Source of the DNA: Motilibacter deserti
Lineage (GTDB): Bacteria > Actinomycetota > Actinomycetes > Motilibacterales > Motilibacteraceae
Length of the DNA: 64,000 nucleotides
NCBI RefSeq assembly: GCF_011250635.1
Contig: NZ_JAANNP010000001.1
Location: forward strand, 333,480 to 397,479
Direction: 5' to 3'
Below are positions 17,366 to 27,238 of this stretch, one piece after another (position 1 is the stretch's first letter; every line of letters starts with the position of its first letter). The translations under genes were made by a program, and so were the position numbers. Under the pieces are notes generated by a model. The model had not been told where the DNA came from. It searched no databases and saw only the letters and a list, made by a program, of their open reading frames with translations.

Positions 17366-19555
17366 TCACCGCCCTCCTCCCGGGCCCGCGGCGCGTACGT
17401 CCCAGTAGCGCCAGTCCCCGCTGACCCGTGCCAGGACGACCGTCCAGGTGCGCTCGCCGCGCCCGGCGACGGGCTGGGCAACCCCGTCGGAGCTCACGAC
17501 GGAGTAGCCCGGCATCCGGTCGGTGACCCGCAGCGCCACGCGGGACGCCGCCCCGCCGGTGCGGGCGACGGAGACGACCTGCAGCCGCAGGCCACGTGCC
17601 CGGTATCCGGCCGCGATGTGCCGGTCCAGCAGCTCCCGGTCACGGACGAGGGCCGGGGCACCGTCGGCGTACGCGGACGAGAGCAGGGCCTGGTCGGCCG
17701 ACGCGAAGGCCCGCGAGCGCAGCCCGTCCAGCCGGGCGAGGACGCCCGCCCACTCGGCGTCGCGGGCCGTGCCGGGCGCTCCCGCGGCCCTCTCCCCGGC
17801 GCCGGTCGCTGCAGCGCCGGCCGAGGAGGGCGGGCTCGACGTGGCGCCCGACGTGGCAGGCGAGGTCGCCGGGGCGGAGGCGTCCATGTCTCCCGACGCG
17901 CCCGTCTCTCCCGATGCGCCGGTCCCTGGCGCCGCGGCTGTCCCTGACGTGCCCGTCCCTCCCGATGTGCCCGTTCCTGCCGACGCGCCCGTCCCTGCCG
18001 ACGTGCCCGTCCCTGCCGAGCCGCCCGGACCGGCGGCGTCGCCCGATCCCGCGGCGGCCCGGCCGGCGGCTGCTCGCCCGTCCCCGGACGTTGCCGGCGC
18101 GCTCCCTGCGGCGGGTCGGCCGGTCGTCCCTTGCCCCGCGCTGCCCACGCCGTCGCCGGCACCCGCGGCCCCCGGCGACGGCTGCGTCTGCGTCCCGTCC
18201 GTGCCGACGCCAGGGGCTGCCACCCCGCCCGAGGACGGCTCCCGCGAGGACCCGCCGCGCGAGGAGACGCCGCCCGCGGACGCCCCGGCCGACGCCGCGC
18301 CGGCGCCCCCGGGACCGCCCGCTTCGGCGGTGCCTGTCCCCGAGGCCGAGCCGCTCGGAACGGCCGCGCTCGCGGCCGACCCGCCCGACAGCGCACCCTG
18401 CCCGACCGAGGGCGGCTCCCCCGCATCAGGCAGAAGCCCCAGGAGCACGCGGACGGTCAGGGCGACAGCGGCGACCCCTCCGCCGACGGCCGCGACCGCC
18501 ATCCGCCGCGAGCCGGGGCGCGCCGTGGCTCGCCGCCCAATCGCGCCGCCGCGGCCACTGGCGGACCGTCGGCCGAACGTGCCGCGGGCCCGGGGGTGCC
18601 CACCCCCGCGCGACGTCTCTCCCCGCGACGGCCGAGCGCGCCCGCCCCCGGCGGACGCCTCCCCCCGCGACGGCCGCGTGCGCCCTCCCGGCGAGCGGGG
18701 CGGGCCCGGCCGGTCGCCGGGGGTCGCGGACGGGTCACCGGCGAAACGCAGCGAGCCGACGGCCGAGGACGGCGCACCGGCTGGCTGGGCCGCGCTCGGG
18801 CCTGGCGGCGCCGGCAGCCGCAGGGGAACGGCGGTGCAGGTGTCGAACACGGCCGCGGCCAGCTGGGCGGCGGACGGACGCCGGTCCACCGGCGCGTCGA
18901 GCACCGAGGTCAGCAGCCCGGCCAGCGGCCGGGGCACCGCGGGGGCCAGCTCCGGCAGGGCGGTGCCGCCGGACGCCTCGTAGGGCTGGCCGGCGAGCAC
19001 CTGCCAGCCGACCGCCGCGAGCGACCAGACGTCACCGGACGCCGACCCGCCCGGCATGCCCAGCCCCTCGCCGAGTGCGGCCAGGACGGGCCGGCCGTCA
19101 TCGCCCACCCGCACCGAGTCCACGGAGACCCGGCCGTGCGGGAGTCCCAGCGCATGCACCGCGGCGAGCGCCTGCGCGATCGGCACGAGGAGGGTGACCG
19201 CCTCGCCCGCGTCGAGCCTCCCCCGCCCCGAGAGCAGGGCGGCCGCGGACAGCCCCGGCTCCTCGACGGCGACCAGGGCGAGACCGTCGCGGACCGGCAG
19301 TGCGGCGAGGACGGGCGCCAGGTGCGGGTGCACGGCGTCGGCGAGGACGGCGGCCGCGCGCCGGGCCTCCTCCACGCGGTCGTCGGCCAGCACCAGCCGG
19401 CGCACGGTCACGGCACCGCCGGTCGCTTCGTCCCGCGCCAGCCACACCCCGCCTCCGCCGCCCGGGCCCAGCCGCCGCACCGGCTCGTAGCCGGCCACGT
19501 CCCACGCCCGCCGCGCCGCCGACTGCTCCCGCGAACTCCGCCGTCCTGTCGCCAT
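17366..19555 (-). CDS. Membrane-anchored Ser/Thr pseudokinase with long low-complexity linker and C-terminal NTF2-like domain
   Basis: A 729-residue protein. Residues 20-270 have the protein-kinase fold but lack key residues: the VAIK Lys position is Arg (AVTVRRL), HRD reads HGR (LPHGRVSVDSV) and DFG is missing (AALGEGLG). A basic Pro/Arg linker leads to one membrane helix (MAVAAVGGGVAAVALTVRVLLG). Outside are about 220 residues of Gly/Ser/Thr/Ala repeats, then a 130-residue globular end (YRARGLRLQVVSVARTG ... WTVVLARVSGDWRYWDVRAA). A scaffold or sensor rather than a kinase is inferred. Confidence 0.8.
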   Translation of the reverse strand: MATGRRSSREQSAARRAWDVAGYEPVRRLGPGGGGGVWLARDEATGGAVTVRRLVLADDRVEEARRAAAVLADAVHPHLAPVLAALPVRDGLALVAVEEPGLSAAALLSGRGRLDAGEAVTLLVPIAQALAAVHALGLPHGRVSVDSVRVGDDGRPVLAALGEGLGMPGGSASGDVWSLAAVGWQVLAGQPYEASGGTALPELAPAVPRPLAGLLTSVLDAPVDRRPSAAQLAAAVFDTCTAVPLRLPAPPGPSAAQPAGAPSSAVGSLRFAGDPSATPGDRPGPPRSPGGRTRPSRGEASAGGGRARPSRGETSRGGGHPRARGTFGRRSASGRGGAIGRRATARPGSRRMAVAAVGGGVAAVALTVRVLLGLLPDAGEPPSVGQGALSGGSAASAAVPSGSASGTGTAEAGGPGGAGAASAGASAGGVSSRGGSSREPSSGGVAAPGVGTDGTQTQPSPGAAGAGDGVGSAGQGTTGRPAAGSAPATSGDGRAAAGRAAAGSGDAAGPGGSAGTGTSAGTGASAGTGTSGGTGTSGTAAAPGTGASGETGASGDMDASAPATSPATSGATSSPPSSAGAAATGAGERAAGAPGTARDAEWAGVLARLDGLRSRAFASADQALLSSAYADGAPALVRDRELLDRHIAAGYRARGLRLQVVSVARTGGAASRVALRVTDRMPGYSVVSSDGVAQPVAGRGERTWTVVLARVSGDWRYWDVRAAGPGGGR
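17883..18023 (-). repeat. 18-bp-unit tandem repeat inside the pseudokinase linker
   Basis: Imperfect units close to CCCGTCCCTGCCGACGTG (plus strand) repeat about six times. On the minus strand they encode GTGTSAGTGASAGTGTSGG-like residues. They code for a flexible spacer; unit number may vary between strains. Confidence 0.75.
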
Positions 19556-19622
19556 GGCAGGAGGATGGCCGAGGCGGGCGCCGGCGTGCCGGCGTCGTCC
19601 ACAGGCGGTAGCGTCCGACCCC

Positions 19623-20843
19623 ATGCCCGATGTCGTCGTCGTAGGAGCCGGGCTCGCCGGGCTGCACGCCGCTCGCCGGCTGCACGCCGCCGGCCTCGAC
19701 GTGCGCGTCCTCGAAGCCTCCGACGGCGTCGGCGGCCGGGTCCGCACGGACGTCGTCGACGGGGTGCTGCTCGACCGGGGCTTCCAGGTGCACAACCCCT
19801 CCTATCCCGAGGCGGCTCGGGCGCTCGACCAGGACGCCCTCGACCTGCGCCCCTTCGACGCCGGCGTAGTCGTCGCCGTCGGCGGCCGACGCGTCCGCGT
19901 CGGCGACCCGCGGCGCGTGCCCGGCTGGGCGCTGTCGAGCACTCTCGCTCCCGTGGGCGGCCCGCTGGCGAAGGGCCGGCTGGCGCAGTACGCGCTCACC
20001 ACCACGCGGACGCCGGTCGCGCAGCTGCTGTCGGAGCCGGACGCGACCGCGCGGCAGGCGCTCGCCGAGCGCGGGGTGAGCGGGCCGGTCCTGGAGAGAG
20101 TGCTCCGCCCGTTCCTCGCCGGCGTGCTGGGCGAGGAGGAGCTCGCGACCTCCCGTCGCTTCGTCGACCTCGTCGTCCGCTCGTTCGTCCGCGGCACGCC
20201 GAGCCTGCCGGCCGGCGGGATGGGCTCGATCCCCGAGCAGCTCGCCGCGGGCCTGCCGCCCGGCACGGTGGAGCTGGGGCAGCGCGTCGACGACGTCGGC
20301 ACCCTGCGCAGGACCACCCGTGCCGTCGTGGTCGCCACCGACGCGGCCGCGGCCCGCCGGCTGCTGCCCGGCCTCGCGCCTGCGCGGCAGCGGGCGCTGA
20401 CGACGTTCTACTTCCTGGCGCCGGAGCCGCCCTCGGACGTCCCGGCGATCCACGTCGACGGCGAGCGGCGCGAGCACGCCTCGCCGGTCGTCAACACCGC
20501 CGTGCTGACCAACGTCGTGCCCGAGTACGCCCCGGGACGCTGCCTGGTCCACGCCAGCGTGATCGGCGACCGGGCAGACGCGTCCACCGAGCGAGCGGTC
20601 CGTGACACCCTCGCCCGCGTCTACGGCTGCGGCACGACCGGCTGGGAGCTCGTGCGTGCCTACGCGGTCCCGCACGCGCTGCCGGCGATGCTGCCCCCGC
20701 TCGACGTCCGCCAGCCGGTCGCCCTCGGGGACGGCGTCTTCGTCGCCGGCGACCACCGCGACACCGCGTCCATCCAGGGCGCTCTCGTCTCCGGCCGCCG
20801 GGCCGCCGACGCCGTACTCGAGGAGCTGCATGCCCGCCGCTGA
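19623..20843 (+). CDS. FAD-dependent amine-oxidase/phytoene-dehydrogenase-like oxidoreductase
   Basis: A 406-residue flavoprotein. It starts with VVVVGAGLAGLHAARRLHAAGLDVRVLEASDGVGGRVRT in two motifs: the Rossmann GxGxxG and the GG-R-x motif. The C-terminus has FVAGDHRDTASIQGALVSGRRAAD, the second FAD motif. It resembles carotenoid/amine oxidases of the NAD(P)-binding-8 family. TAGCGT (19609-19614) ends 8 nt before ATG 19623, pointing to a leaderless mRNA. It overlaps peptidase E by 14 nt. Confidence 0.87.
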   Translation: MPDVVVVGAGLAGLHAARRLHAAGLDVRVLEASDGVGGRVRTDVVDGVLLDRGFQVHNPSYPEAARALDQDALDLRPFDAGVVVAVGGRRVRVGDPRRVPGWALSSTLAPVGGPLAKGRLAQYALTTTRTPVAQLLSEPDATARQALAERGVSGPVLERVLRPFLAGVLGEEELATSRRFVDLVVRSFVRGTPSLPAGGMGSIPEQLAAGLPPGTVELGQRVDDVGTLRRTTRAVVVATDAAAARRLLPGLAPARQRALTTFYFLAPEPPSDVPAIHVDGERREHASPVVNTAVLTNVVPEYAPGRCLVHASVIGDRADASTERAVRDTLARVYGCGTTGWELVRAYAVPHALPAMLPPLDVRQPVALGDGVFVAGDHRDTASIQGALVSGRRAADAVLEELHARR

Positions 20844-21558
20844 GCCCACGATCGTCGCGACCTCCATGGGCTTCCGCCCGGGGCGCCGGTCCTACCTCGC
20901 CCCCGGCCCCGTCTTCGACCTCATGGTCGACCTGGCGGGGCGGCCGGCGGCGCCGAAGCTGTGCTACATCGGCACGGCCAACGGGGACCAGCTGCACCGC
21001 CGGCAGCAGGTGCGAGAGGCATTTCAGGGAACGTCGATTCAGGTGACGGACCTCGCGCTCTTCACGATGCCGAACCACGACGACATGCGCGCCCACCTGC
21101 TGGACCAGGACGTGGTCTGGGTGGACGGCGGAAGCGTCGCCGGGCTGCTCGCGATGTGGGAGCTGCACGGCCTGGGTGACGCCCTGCGCACCGCCTGGGA
21201 GGCCGGCGTCGTGCTCGGCGGGGTCAGCGCGGGCTCGATCTGCTGGCACGTGGGCGGCACCACCGACTCCTTCGGCCCCGACCTGCGCCCGGTGACGAAC
21301 GGGCTCGCGTTCCTCCCCTACGGCAACGGCGTGCACTACGACAGCGAGGCGCAGCGCCGGCCGCTGCTGCAGCGGCTGGTCGGTGAGGGGTCGATGCCCT
21401 TGTCGTACGCGACCGACGACGGTGTCGGCCTGGTCTACCGCGGCACGGAGCTGGCCGAGGCGGTGGCCGACCGCACGAGGGTGGCGGCGTACCGGATCGA
21501 GCAGGTCGCGCAGGGACGGGCCGAGGAGACGCGGATCGAGCCGCGCCTCCTCGGCTGA
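20830..21558 (+). CDS. Peptidase E-like S51 family dipeptidase
   Basis: A 242-residue S51 peptidase. The nucleophile elbow is VLGGVSAGSICW (GxSAG), preceded by VWVDGGSVAGLL and LCYIGTANGD in the expected places. Family members hydrolyse Asp-Xaa dipeptides or act in cyanophycin breakdown. ATG 20830 has GAGGAG upstream and lies inside the FAD gene's end, so the two are probably co-translated. Confidence 0.9.
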   Translation: MPAAEPTIVATSMGFRPGRRSYLAPGPVFDLMVDLAGRPAAPKLCYIGTANGDQLHRRQQVREAFQGTSIQVTDLALFTMPNHDDMRAHLLDQDVVWVDGGSVAGLLAMWELHGLGDALRTAWEAGVVLGGVSAGSICWHVGGTTDSFGPDLRPVTNGLAFLPYGNGVHYDSEAQRRPLLQRLVGEGSMPLSYATDDGVGLVYRGTELAEAVADRTRVAAYRIEQVAQGRAEETRIEPRLLG

Positions 21559-21571
21559 GCGGTCGTCGGGC

Positions 21572-23761
21572 TCAGGCCTCGACGGGCTCCCGGGCCGCCT
21601 CCCCCTGCCGCTCGTGCGTGCGCGGCCCCGGAGGAGCGAACGGCCACCACACCCTGTCGCCCAGCTGGTGGACGAGGGCGGGCACCAGCAGGGACCGGAC
21701 GACGAGGGTGTCCAGCAGCACCCCGAACGCGACCGCGAAGCCGAGCTCGGCGAGGAAGACCAGCGGCAGCACACCGAGGGCCGCGAACGTCGCCGCCAGG
21801 ACCACGCCGGCCGAGGTGATGACGCCACCGGTCACGGCGAGCCCGCGCAGCGTCCCTTCGCGGGTGCCGTGGCGTGCGGTCTCCTCCCGCACCCTCGTCA
21901 TGAGGAAGATGTTGTAGTCGATGCCGAGGGCCACGAGGAAGACGAACGCGAAGAGCGGGAACGACGGATCGGCGCCGGCGAAGTCGAAGAGGAACTCGAA
22001 GACCAGCGCGCACACGCCCAACGTCGCCGCGAACGACAGCACCACCGTCGCGACCAGCAGCAGCGGAGCGACGAAGGCCCGGAGCAGCACCGCGAGGATC
22101 ACGAAGATGACCAGCAGCACGACCGGGATGATGACCCGGGTGTCACGGGCGGACTCCTGCTTCACGTCGTAGGTGACGGCGGTGACGCCGCCGACCAGGA
22201 CGTCGGTGCCGACCTGGTCCACGGCGGACCGCAGCCGGAGCACGGTGTCCTCGGCCGCCGGGGAGTCCGGCGCGTCGGTGAGCACCGCCTCCACCTGGAC
22301 CTGCCCGTCGACCACCTTGGGCGGCCCCTCGGCCGTCGCGCCCTGCGCCGGCGGGGCCTCGGGGCGCAGCGCCGCGGAGGCCACACCCGGGTCCGCCCGG
22401 ACGACCTCCAGGATCCGTTCGCCCTCGTCCTGCGGGCCGATGACGCTGGCCGGGGTGCCGGTCCCACCGGGGAAGTGCTCCCCCAGGACCTCCTGGCCGA
22501 GGACGGAGGGCACCTCGTTGGTGAACTGCTCTTCGGTCGTCAGGCCGGTCGCGTCCAGCCGGAAGATCATGGCGGCGAGCGCGACGAGCACGATGGCGGT
22601 CGCAGCCCCCACCAGCCGCGTCCGGCTGCCGACCAGCTCGGCGACCCGGCCCCAGATCCCGCGGCCGGCGGTCGGCACCTCGTCGTGCCGGGGCACGAAC
22701 GGCCAGAACCAGTGCCGGCCGAGGGTCACGAGCAGCGCGGGCAGGAAGACGAGCATGGAGAGCATCGAGCACGCGATGCCGATGGCGGCGACGGGCCCGA
22801 GCGACTGGTTGCTGTTGAGGTCGGACAGCAACAGGCAGAGCAGGCCCAGGATCACGGTCACGCCGGAGGCGAAGATCGGGGGTGTGGCCCCGCGCAGAGC
22901 GCCCCTGATCGCCAGCCACGCCGAGTCGTGGGTGTGCAGCTCCTCCTTGTACCTGCTGATGAGCAGCAGGGCGTAGTCGGTCCCGGCCCCGACCACGAGG
23001 ACGGACAGGATGCCCTGGCTCTGCCCGTCCACCGTGATCCAGCCGGCGTCCGCGGCGAGGTAGACGACGGCCTGGGCGAGGAAGAGGGCTCCGAACACCG
23101 ACAGGAGCACCGGGATGAAGACGGGGCTGCGATAGATCAGCAGCAGGATCACGAAGACCACGCCGAGCGCGGTGAACAGCAGCCGGCCGTCGATGCCGGC
23201 GAACGCGGCGGCGAAGTCGGCGAAGCTGCCACCCGGGCCGGTGACGTAGGCGTCGGTGCCCTCGACGCCGTCGGCGATGGCCTGGATCTCGTCGACGACG
23301 TCGGGGAGCTCCTCGAACGCCGAGTTGTCGCCCGGCAGCGGGACGAGCGACTGCAGCGCCTCGCCGTCCTCGGACTCCCCGGCGGGCGACGGTGGCCCGG
23401 CCACGCCGTCGACCCGGCCGATCTGCTCGAGCGCGGACGCGACCGCGGAGCGGTCGGCGTCGGTGATGCCGCCCTCCCGCTCCCAGACGATGATCGCGGG
23501 GATGTCCTGGGCACCGGCGAAGCGCTCCTCGAGCAGGAGCGACTTGGTGGACTCCGCGGACTCGGGGAGGAATGCGGCCTGGTCGTTCTCCACCACCTCC
23601 CCCAGCTTGGCGCCGAGGCCTCCGGAGATGCCGATGACGACCAGGCCGACGAGCAGCACGATCGCGGGCGCGAGCCAGCGCACGATCCCCGGGCGTCTCT
23701 CCGGTGGGCGGCGGGCAGCAGGAACGGATGGGTCGGCGGGGTGGAGCGGCTTGGCAGGCAT
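21572..23761 (-). CDS. MmpL-family RND-like membrane exporter
   Basis: A 729-residue MMPL transporter. About 12 membrane spans in two halves, each with a periplasmic loop. Conserved transmembrane motifs GTDYALLLISRYKEEL (first half) and LGIDYNIFLMTRVREE (second half) supply the proton-relay Asp-Tyr pairs. GAGGAG 5 nt before ATG 23761 fixes the start. Substrates in the family are lipids or small hydrophobic compounds. No lipid-synthesis partner lies nearby. Confidence 0.92.
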   Translation of the reverse strand: MPAKPLHPADPSVPAARRPPERRPGIVRWLAPAIVLLVGLVVIGISGGLGAKLGEVVENDQAAFLPESAESTKSLLLEERFAGAQDIPAIIVWEREGGITDADRSAVASALEQIGRVDGVAGPPSPAGESEDGEALQSLVPLPGDNSAFEELPDVVDEIQAIADGVEGTDAYVTGPGGSFADFAAAFAGIDGRLLFTALGVVFVILLLIYRSPVFIPVLLSVFGALFLAQAVVYLAADAGWITVDGQSQGILSVLVVGAGTDYALLLISRYKEELHTHDSAWLAIRGALRGATPPIFASGVTVILGLLCLLLSDLNSNQSLGPVAAIGIACSMLSMLVFLPALLVTLGRHWFWPFVPRHDEVPTAGRGIWGRVAELVGSRTRLVGAATAIVLVALAAMIFRLDATGLTTEEQFTNEVPSVLGQEVLGEHFPGGTGTPASVIGPQDEGERILEVVRADPGVASAALRPEAPPAQGATAEGPPKVVDGQVQVEAVLTDAPDSPAAEDTVLRLRSAVDQVGTDVLVGGVTAVTYDVKQESARDTRVIIPVVLLVIFVILAVLLRAFVAPLLLVATVVLSFAATLGVCALVFEFLFDFAGADPSFPLFAFVFLVALGIDYNIFLMTRVREETARHGTREGTLRGLAVTGGVITSAGVVLAATFAALGVLPLVFLAELGFAVAFGVLLDTLVVRSLLVPALVHQLGDRVWWPFAPPGPRTHERQGEAAREPVEA

Positions 23762-23889
23762 CGACAGCTCCTCAACGGGGCGACGCGCGACGTCCCGAGC
23801 GTAGGGAAGAACGGTGATCCGGCGCACTAGGGAAAACGCCCTATTGCTCCGGAGGCCCGGCACGGCGGTGCCGGACGTACTCTGCAGAC

Positions 23890-24555
23890 GTGTCTGACCC
23901 CCTCCGACTCATCCGTGCCGGCCACGTGGGATTCGAGGAGGCCTGGGACATGCAGCGGCAGCTGCACGCGGCCCGGGTCGCGGACGAGGCGCCGGACACG
24001 GTGCTGCTCGTCGAGCACGACTCCGTCTACACCGCGGGCCGGCGCACGGCGTGGTACGACCGCCCGACCGACGGCACGGAGGTCGTCGAGGTCGACCGTG
24101 GCGGGCGCATCACCTGGCACGGGCCCGGCCAGCTCGTGGGCTATCCGATCCTGCGGCTGCCCGACCCCATCGACGTCGTCGCCCACGTGCGGCGGGTCGA
24201 AGAGGTCGTGATCCGGGCGTGCGCGGACTTCGGCCTCGCCACCGACCGCGTCGACGGACGCAGCGGGGTCTGGGTGCTCGGCGCCCCCGGCGAGCAGGAC
24301 CGCAAGGTCGCCGCCATCGGCTGCCGGGTCGCGCGCGGCGTCACCATGCACGGCTTCGCGCTCAACTGCGACAGCGACCTCTCGGCCTTCGACCGGATCG
24401 TGCCCTGCGGGATCACGGACGCCGGGGTGACGTCGCTGACCCGCGAGCTCGGGCGCCGGGTGACCCTCGAGGAGGCGCTCCCGGTCGTGGAGCGACACCT
24501 GGTCGAGGTCTTCGCACTGCCGGCGGCCGCGCTGACGTCGTCCGCCACGGCCTGA
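23890..24555 (+). CDS. lipB: Octanoyl-[ACP]:protein N-octanoyltransferase
   Basis: A 221-residue LipB, which moves octanoate from ACP to lipoyl domains. Conserved residues: [17 protein letters not shown] (70-86), the acyl-enzyme Lys139 in [10 protein letters not shown] and nucleophile Cys173 in [15 protein letters not shown] 23890 sits 6 nt after TACTCT (23878-23883), so the mRNA is probably leaderless. lipA lies 1.7 kb downstream on the same strand with two minus-strand genes between. Confidence 0.95.
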   Translation: MSDPLRLIRAGHVGFEEAWDMQRQLHAARVADEAPDTVLLVEHDSVYTAGRRTAWYDRPTDGTEVVEVDRGGRITWHGPGQLVGYPILRLPDPIDVVAHVRRVEEVVIRACADFGLATDRVDGRSGVWVLGAPGEQDRKVAAIGCRVARGVTMHGFALNCDSDLSAFDRIVPCGITDAGVTSLTRELGRRVTLEEALPVVERHLVEVFALPAAALTSSATA

Positions 24556-24577
24556 GCCCAGAAAGCAGCGCACTCAC

Positions 24578-25181
24578 TCACGAGCGTGCCGCCTCCGGCT
24601 CGGCCGCCCACGGCGTGACCCAGTCGCTCGCGGGCCACCCCTCGAGGCCGGCCAGCAGCTCGATCGCGTTCGCGCCGTCGACCGCCTCCCGCACGATGTC
24701 GGCGTGCCCGGCGTGCCGCCGTCTCCTGGATCAGGTGGAGCAGCACCCAGCGCACGGACCAGGCGTCCACGTCGTCGGGGAACCACGGCACGCCCTTCGG
24801 CACCGGCACCGGCCGGTCGAGGCTCTCCTCCGCACGGACCAGCCGCTCGGTCTCGGCGGCCACCGCGGCGTACCTGTCGAGGACCTGGGCGAGCGTCTCG
24901 TGGGCGCCGAGCCGGAAGCCGTCGTCGTACGACGCGGCCGCCGCCTCCATGTCGTCGTCGGCCTGCTGCGGCTGCCCGAGCATCGTGCGCATCCAGCCGC
25001 TCTCCATGTCGGCCAGGTGCTTGACCAGCCCTCCCACGCTCAACGTGCTCGGCGTGGGGGCAAGCCGGGCCTGCTCGTCGGTCAGCCCGAAGCAGGCTGC
25101 GCGCAGGTAGAGCCGCTGCTGCGCCAGGAAGGCGAGCAGCCCGTCGCGCTCGTCGCTGACCGGGCGGACGTTTCCGGGCAT
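24578..25181 (-). pseudogene. DinB-family protein, frameshifted
   Basis: ATG 25181 follows a good AAGGAGG site and opens a DinB/YfiT-like four-helix protein (LGLTDE-type turn, LVKHLADMESGWMRTMLG, WSVRWVLLHLIQET). After IQETA the frame breaks near 24713-24719: the expected ETARHAGHADIVREAVDG continues in another frame to TGA 24578-24580. The change fits loss of 2 bp in a GCG-rich run (or a 1-bp gain). Either a real disabling mutation or a sequencing error. Confidence 0.75.
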
Positions 25182-25258
25182 CGGGGCCTCCTTCGTCGGG
25201 GATGACGGAAGCCTCCTCGCCCAAGCGGTCAGATCCTGTCCGCTGCGCAGGTAGGTTC

Positions 25259-26191
25259 TCAGCGGACCCGCGGCATCACCTTCGACGCGACGAGCTCCAG
25301 GTGGTCCAGGTCGCCCAGGTCCAGGACCTGCAGGTAGGCGCGGGCAGCCCCTGCCGCCGCGAACCCCTCCAGCTTCGCGACCACTTCGTCCGGCGTCCCG
25401 GCCAGGCCGTTCTCGCGCAGCTCCGCGGGCTCTCGCCCGATCGCGGCGGCGCGGCGGCGTACCTCCTCCTCGTCCCGGCCCACGCAGAGCACCTGCGCGA
25501 CGGAGTACGTCATCGAGCCCGCGTCGCGGCCGGCGTCAGCGACCGCCTGCCGCACCCGGTCGAACTGCTCGCGCACCTCCGGCAGGTTCGCGAAGGGCAT
25601 GTTGAACTCGTCGGCATACGCCGCCGCCAGCCGCGGCGTGCGCTTCTTGCCCGCCCCGCCGATGAGCACCGGCGGGCCCGGGCGCTGCGCCGGCTTGGGC
25701 AGCGCGGGCGAGTCGACGAGGCGGTAGTGGTCGCCGTCGAAGGAGAACGTCTCGCCCTCCGGCGTGCGCCACAGCCCGGTGATGACCGCGAGCTGCTCCT
25801 CGTAGCGGTCGAAGCGCTCCTTCAGCGACGGGAAGGGCAGCCCGTACGCGGTGTGCTCCTCCTCGTACCAGCCGGACCCGAGGCCGAGCTCGACCCGCCC
25901 GCCGCTCATCTCGTCGACCTGCGCGACCGAGATCGCGAGCGGGCCGGGGTAGCGGAACGTGGCGGCGGTCATCAGCGTCCCGAGCCGGATCCGCGAGGTC
26001 TCGCGGGCGAGCCCGGCGAGCGTGACCCACGCGTCCGTGGGCCCGGGCAGGCCGCTGACGCCGCCCATCTTGAGGTAGTGGTCCGAGCGGAAGAAGGCGT
26101 CGAAGCCAAGGTCCTCGGCCGCCTTCGCGACCCGCAGGAGCGTGGAGTAGGTCGCGCCCTGCTGGGGCTCGGTGAAGATGCGCAGGTCCAT
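25259..26191 (-). CDS. LLM-class F420-dependent oxidoreductase
   Basis: A 310-residue luciferase-like TIM-barrel protein of the F420-dependent subgroup. Seen: FDAFFRSDHYLKMGG, RIRLGTLMTAATFRYPGPLA, GRVELGLGSGWYEEEHTAYG and PPVLIGGAGKKRTPRLAAAYADEFN. These are typical TIGR03560/Rv-type F420 proteins. The substrate is unknown. It lies between lipB and lipA on the opposite strand, separated from the DinB gene by 77 bp. Confidence 0.9.
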   Translation of the reverse strand: MDLRIFTEPQQGATYSTLLRVAKAAEDLGFDAFFRSDHYLKMGGVSGLPGPTDAWVTLAGLARETSRIRLGTLMTAATFRYPGPLAISVAQVDEMSGGRVELGLGSGWYEEEHTAYGLPFPSLKERFDRYEEQLAVITGLWRTPEGETFSFDGDHYRLVDSPALPKPAQRPGPPVLIGGAGKKRTPRLAAAYADEFNMPFANLPEVREQFDRVRQAVADAGRDAGSMTYSVAQVLCVGRDEEEVRRRAAAIGREPAELRENGLAGTPDEVVAKLEGFAAAGAARAYLQVLDLGDLDHLELVASKVMPRVR

Positions 26192-26296
26192 GGCCGTCGA
26201 GCGTAGGCAGCGGCGCGGGCCGATCACCGCCCGGGACCGACGTACGCTGTCCGGGCGGGGTTCTCCCGTGCGGGTCAGGGATCAAGGAGGCGGCGG

Positions 26297-27238
26297 ATGA
26301 CGGCGGTCGCACCGGACGGGCGCAAGCTGCTCCGACTCGAGGTGCGCAACGCGCAGACGCCGATCGAGAAGAAGCCCTCCTGGATCAAGACGACGCTGCG
26401 CACCGGCCCGGAGTTCACCGAGCTCAAGGGCCTGGTCCGGCGCGAGGGGCTGCACACGGTCTGCGAGGAGGCCGGCTGCCCCAACATCTACGAGTGCTGG
26501 GAAGACCGCGAGGCGACCTTCCTCATCGGCGGCGACCAGTGCACCCGGCGCTGCGACTTTTGCCAGATCGACACCGGCAAGCCCCAGGCGCTGGACCGGG
26601 ACGAGCCGCGCCGCGTGGCCGAGTCCGTGCGCACGATGGGGCTCCGCTACGCGACGGTGACCGGCGTGGCCCGCGACGACCAGCCCGACGGCGGGGCGTG
26701 GCTCTACGCCGAGACCGTCCGCCAGATCCACGAGCTCGTCCCGGGCACCGGGGTCGAGGTCCTCATCCCGGACTTCAACGGCCTGCCCGACCAGCTCGGC
26801 GAGGTCTTCTCCGCCCGCCCCGAGGTGCTCGCGCACAACCTTGAGACGGTGCCGCGCGTCTTCAAGCGCATCCGCCCCGGCTTCCGCTACGAGCGGTCGC
26901 TGGACGTGCTGACCCAGGCACGCGCCGCCGGCCTCGTGACGAAGTCGAACCTCATCCTCGGCATGGGCGAGACCCGCGAGGAGGTCGTCGAGGCGCTGCG
27001 CGACCTGCACGCTGCCGGCTGCGACCTCGTCACGATCACGCAGTACCTCCGCCCCAGCCCCCGCCACCACCCGGTCGAGCGCTGGGTGAAGCCGGAGGAG
27101 TTCGTCGAGCTGGCGGCCGAGGCCGAGGCGATCGGGTTCGCCGGCGTGCTGAGCGGGCCGCTGGTCCGCTCCTCCTACCGCGCCGGGCGGCTCTACGCCC
27201 AGGCGCGCGAGCGGCGGGCGGTCCCGGCGCAGCACTGA
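26297..27238 (+). CDS. lipA: Lipoyl synthase (radical SAM)
   Basis: A 313-residue LipA, inserting two sulfurs into octanoyl groups. The radical-SAM cluster is C82-x3-C86-x2-C89 (CTRRCDFC); the auxiliary sulfur-donor cluster is C56/C61/C67 ([12 protein letters not shown]), closed by the RSSY motif near the end. AAGGAGG lies about 7 nt before ATG 26297. lipB is upstream and DUF4191 downstream, as in other actinomycetes. Confidence 0.97.
   Translation: MTAVAPDGRKLLRLEVRNAQTPIEKKPSWIKTTLRTGPEFTELKGLVRREGLHTVCEEAGCPNIYECWEDREATFLIGGDQCTRRCDFCQIDTGKPQALDRDEPRRVAESVRTMGLRYATVTGVARDDQPDGGAWLYAETVRQIHELVPGTGVEVLIPDFNGLPDQLGEVFSARPEVLAHNLETVPRVFKRIRPGFRYERSLDVLTQARAAGLVTKSNLILGMGETREEVVEALRDLHAAGCDLVTITQYLRPSPRHHPVERWVKPEEFVELAAEAEAIGFAGVLSGPLVRSSYRAGRLYAQARERRAVPAQH

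Noticed and set aside
17523-20605. Several long plus-strand frames opposite the pseudokinase
   Set aside because: Created by the Gly/Ser/Pro repeat composition; no domain, start or ribosome site.
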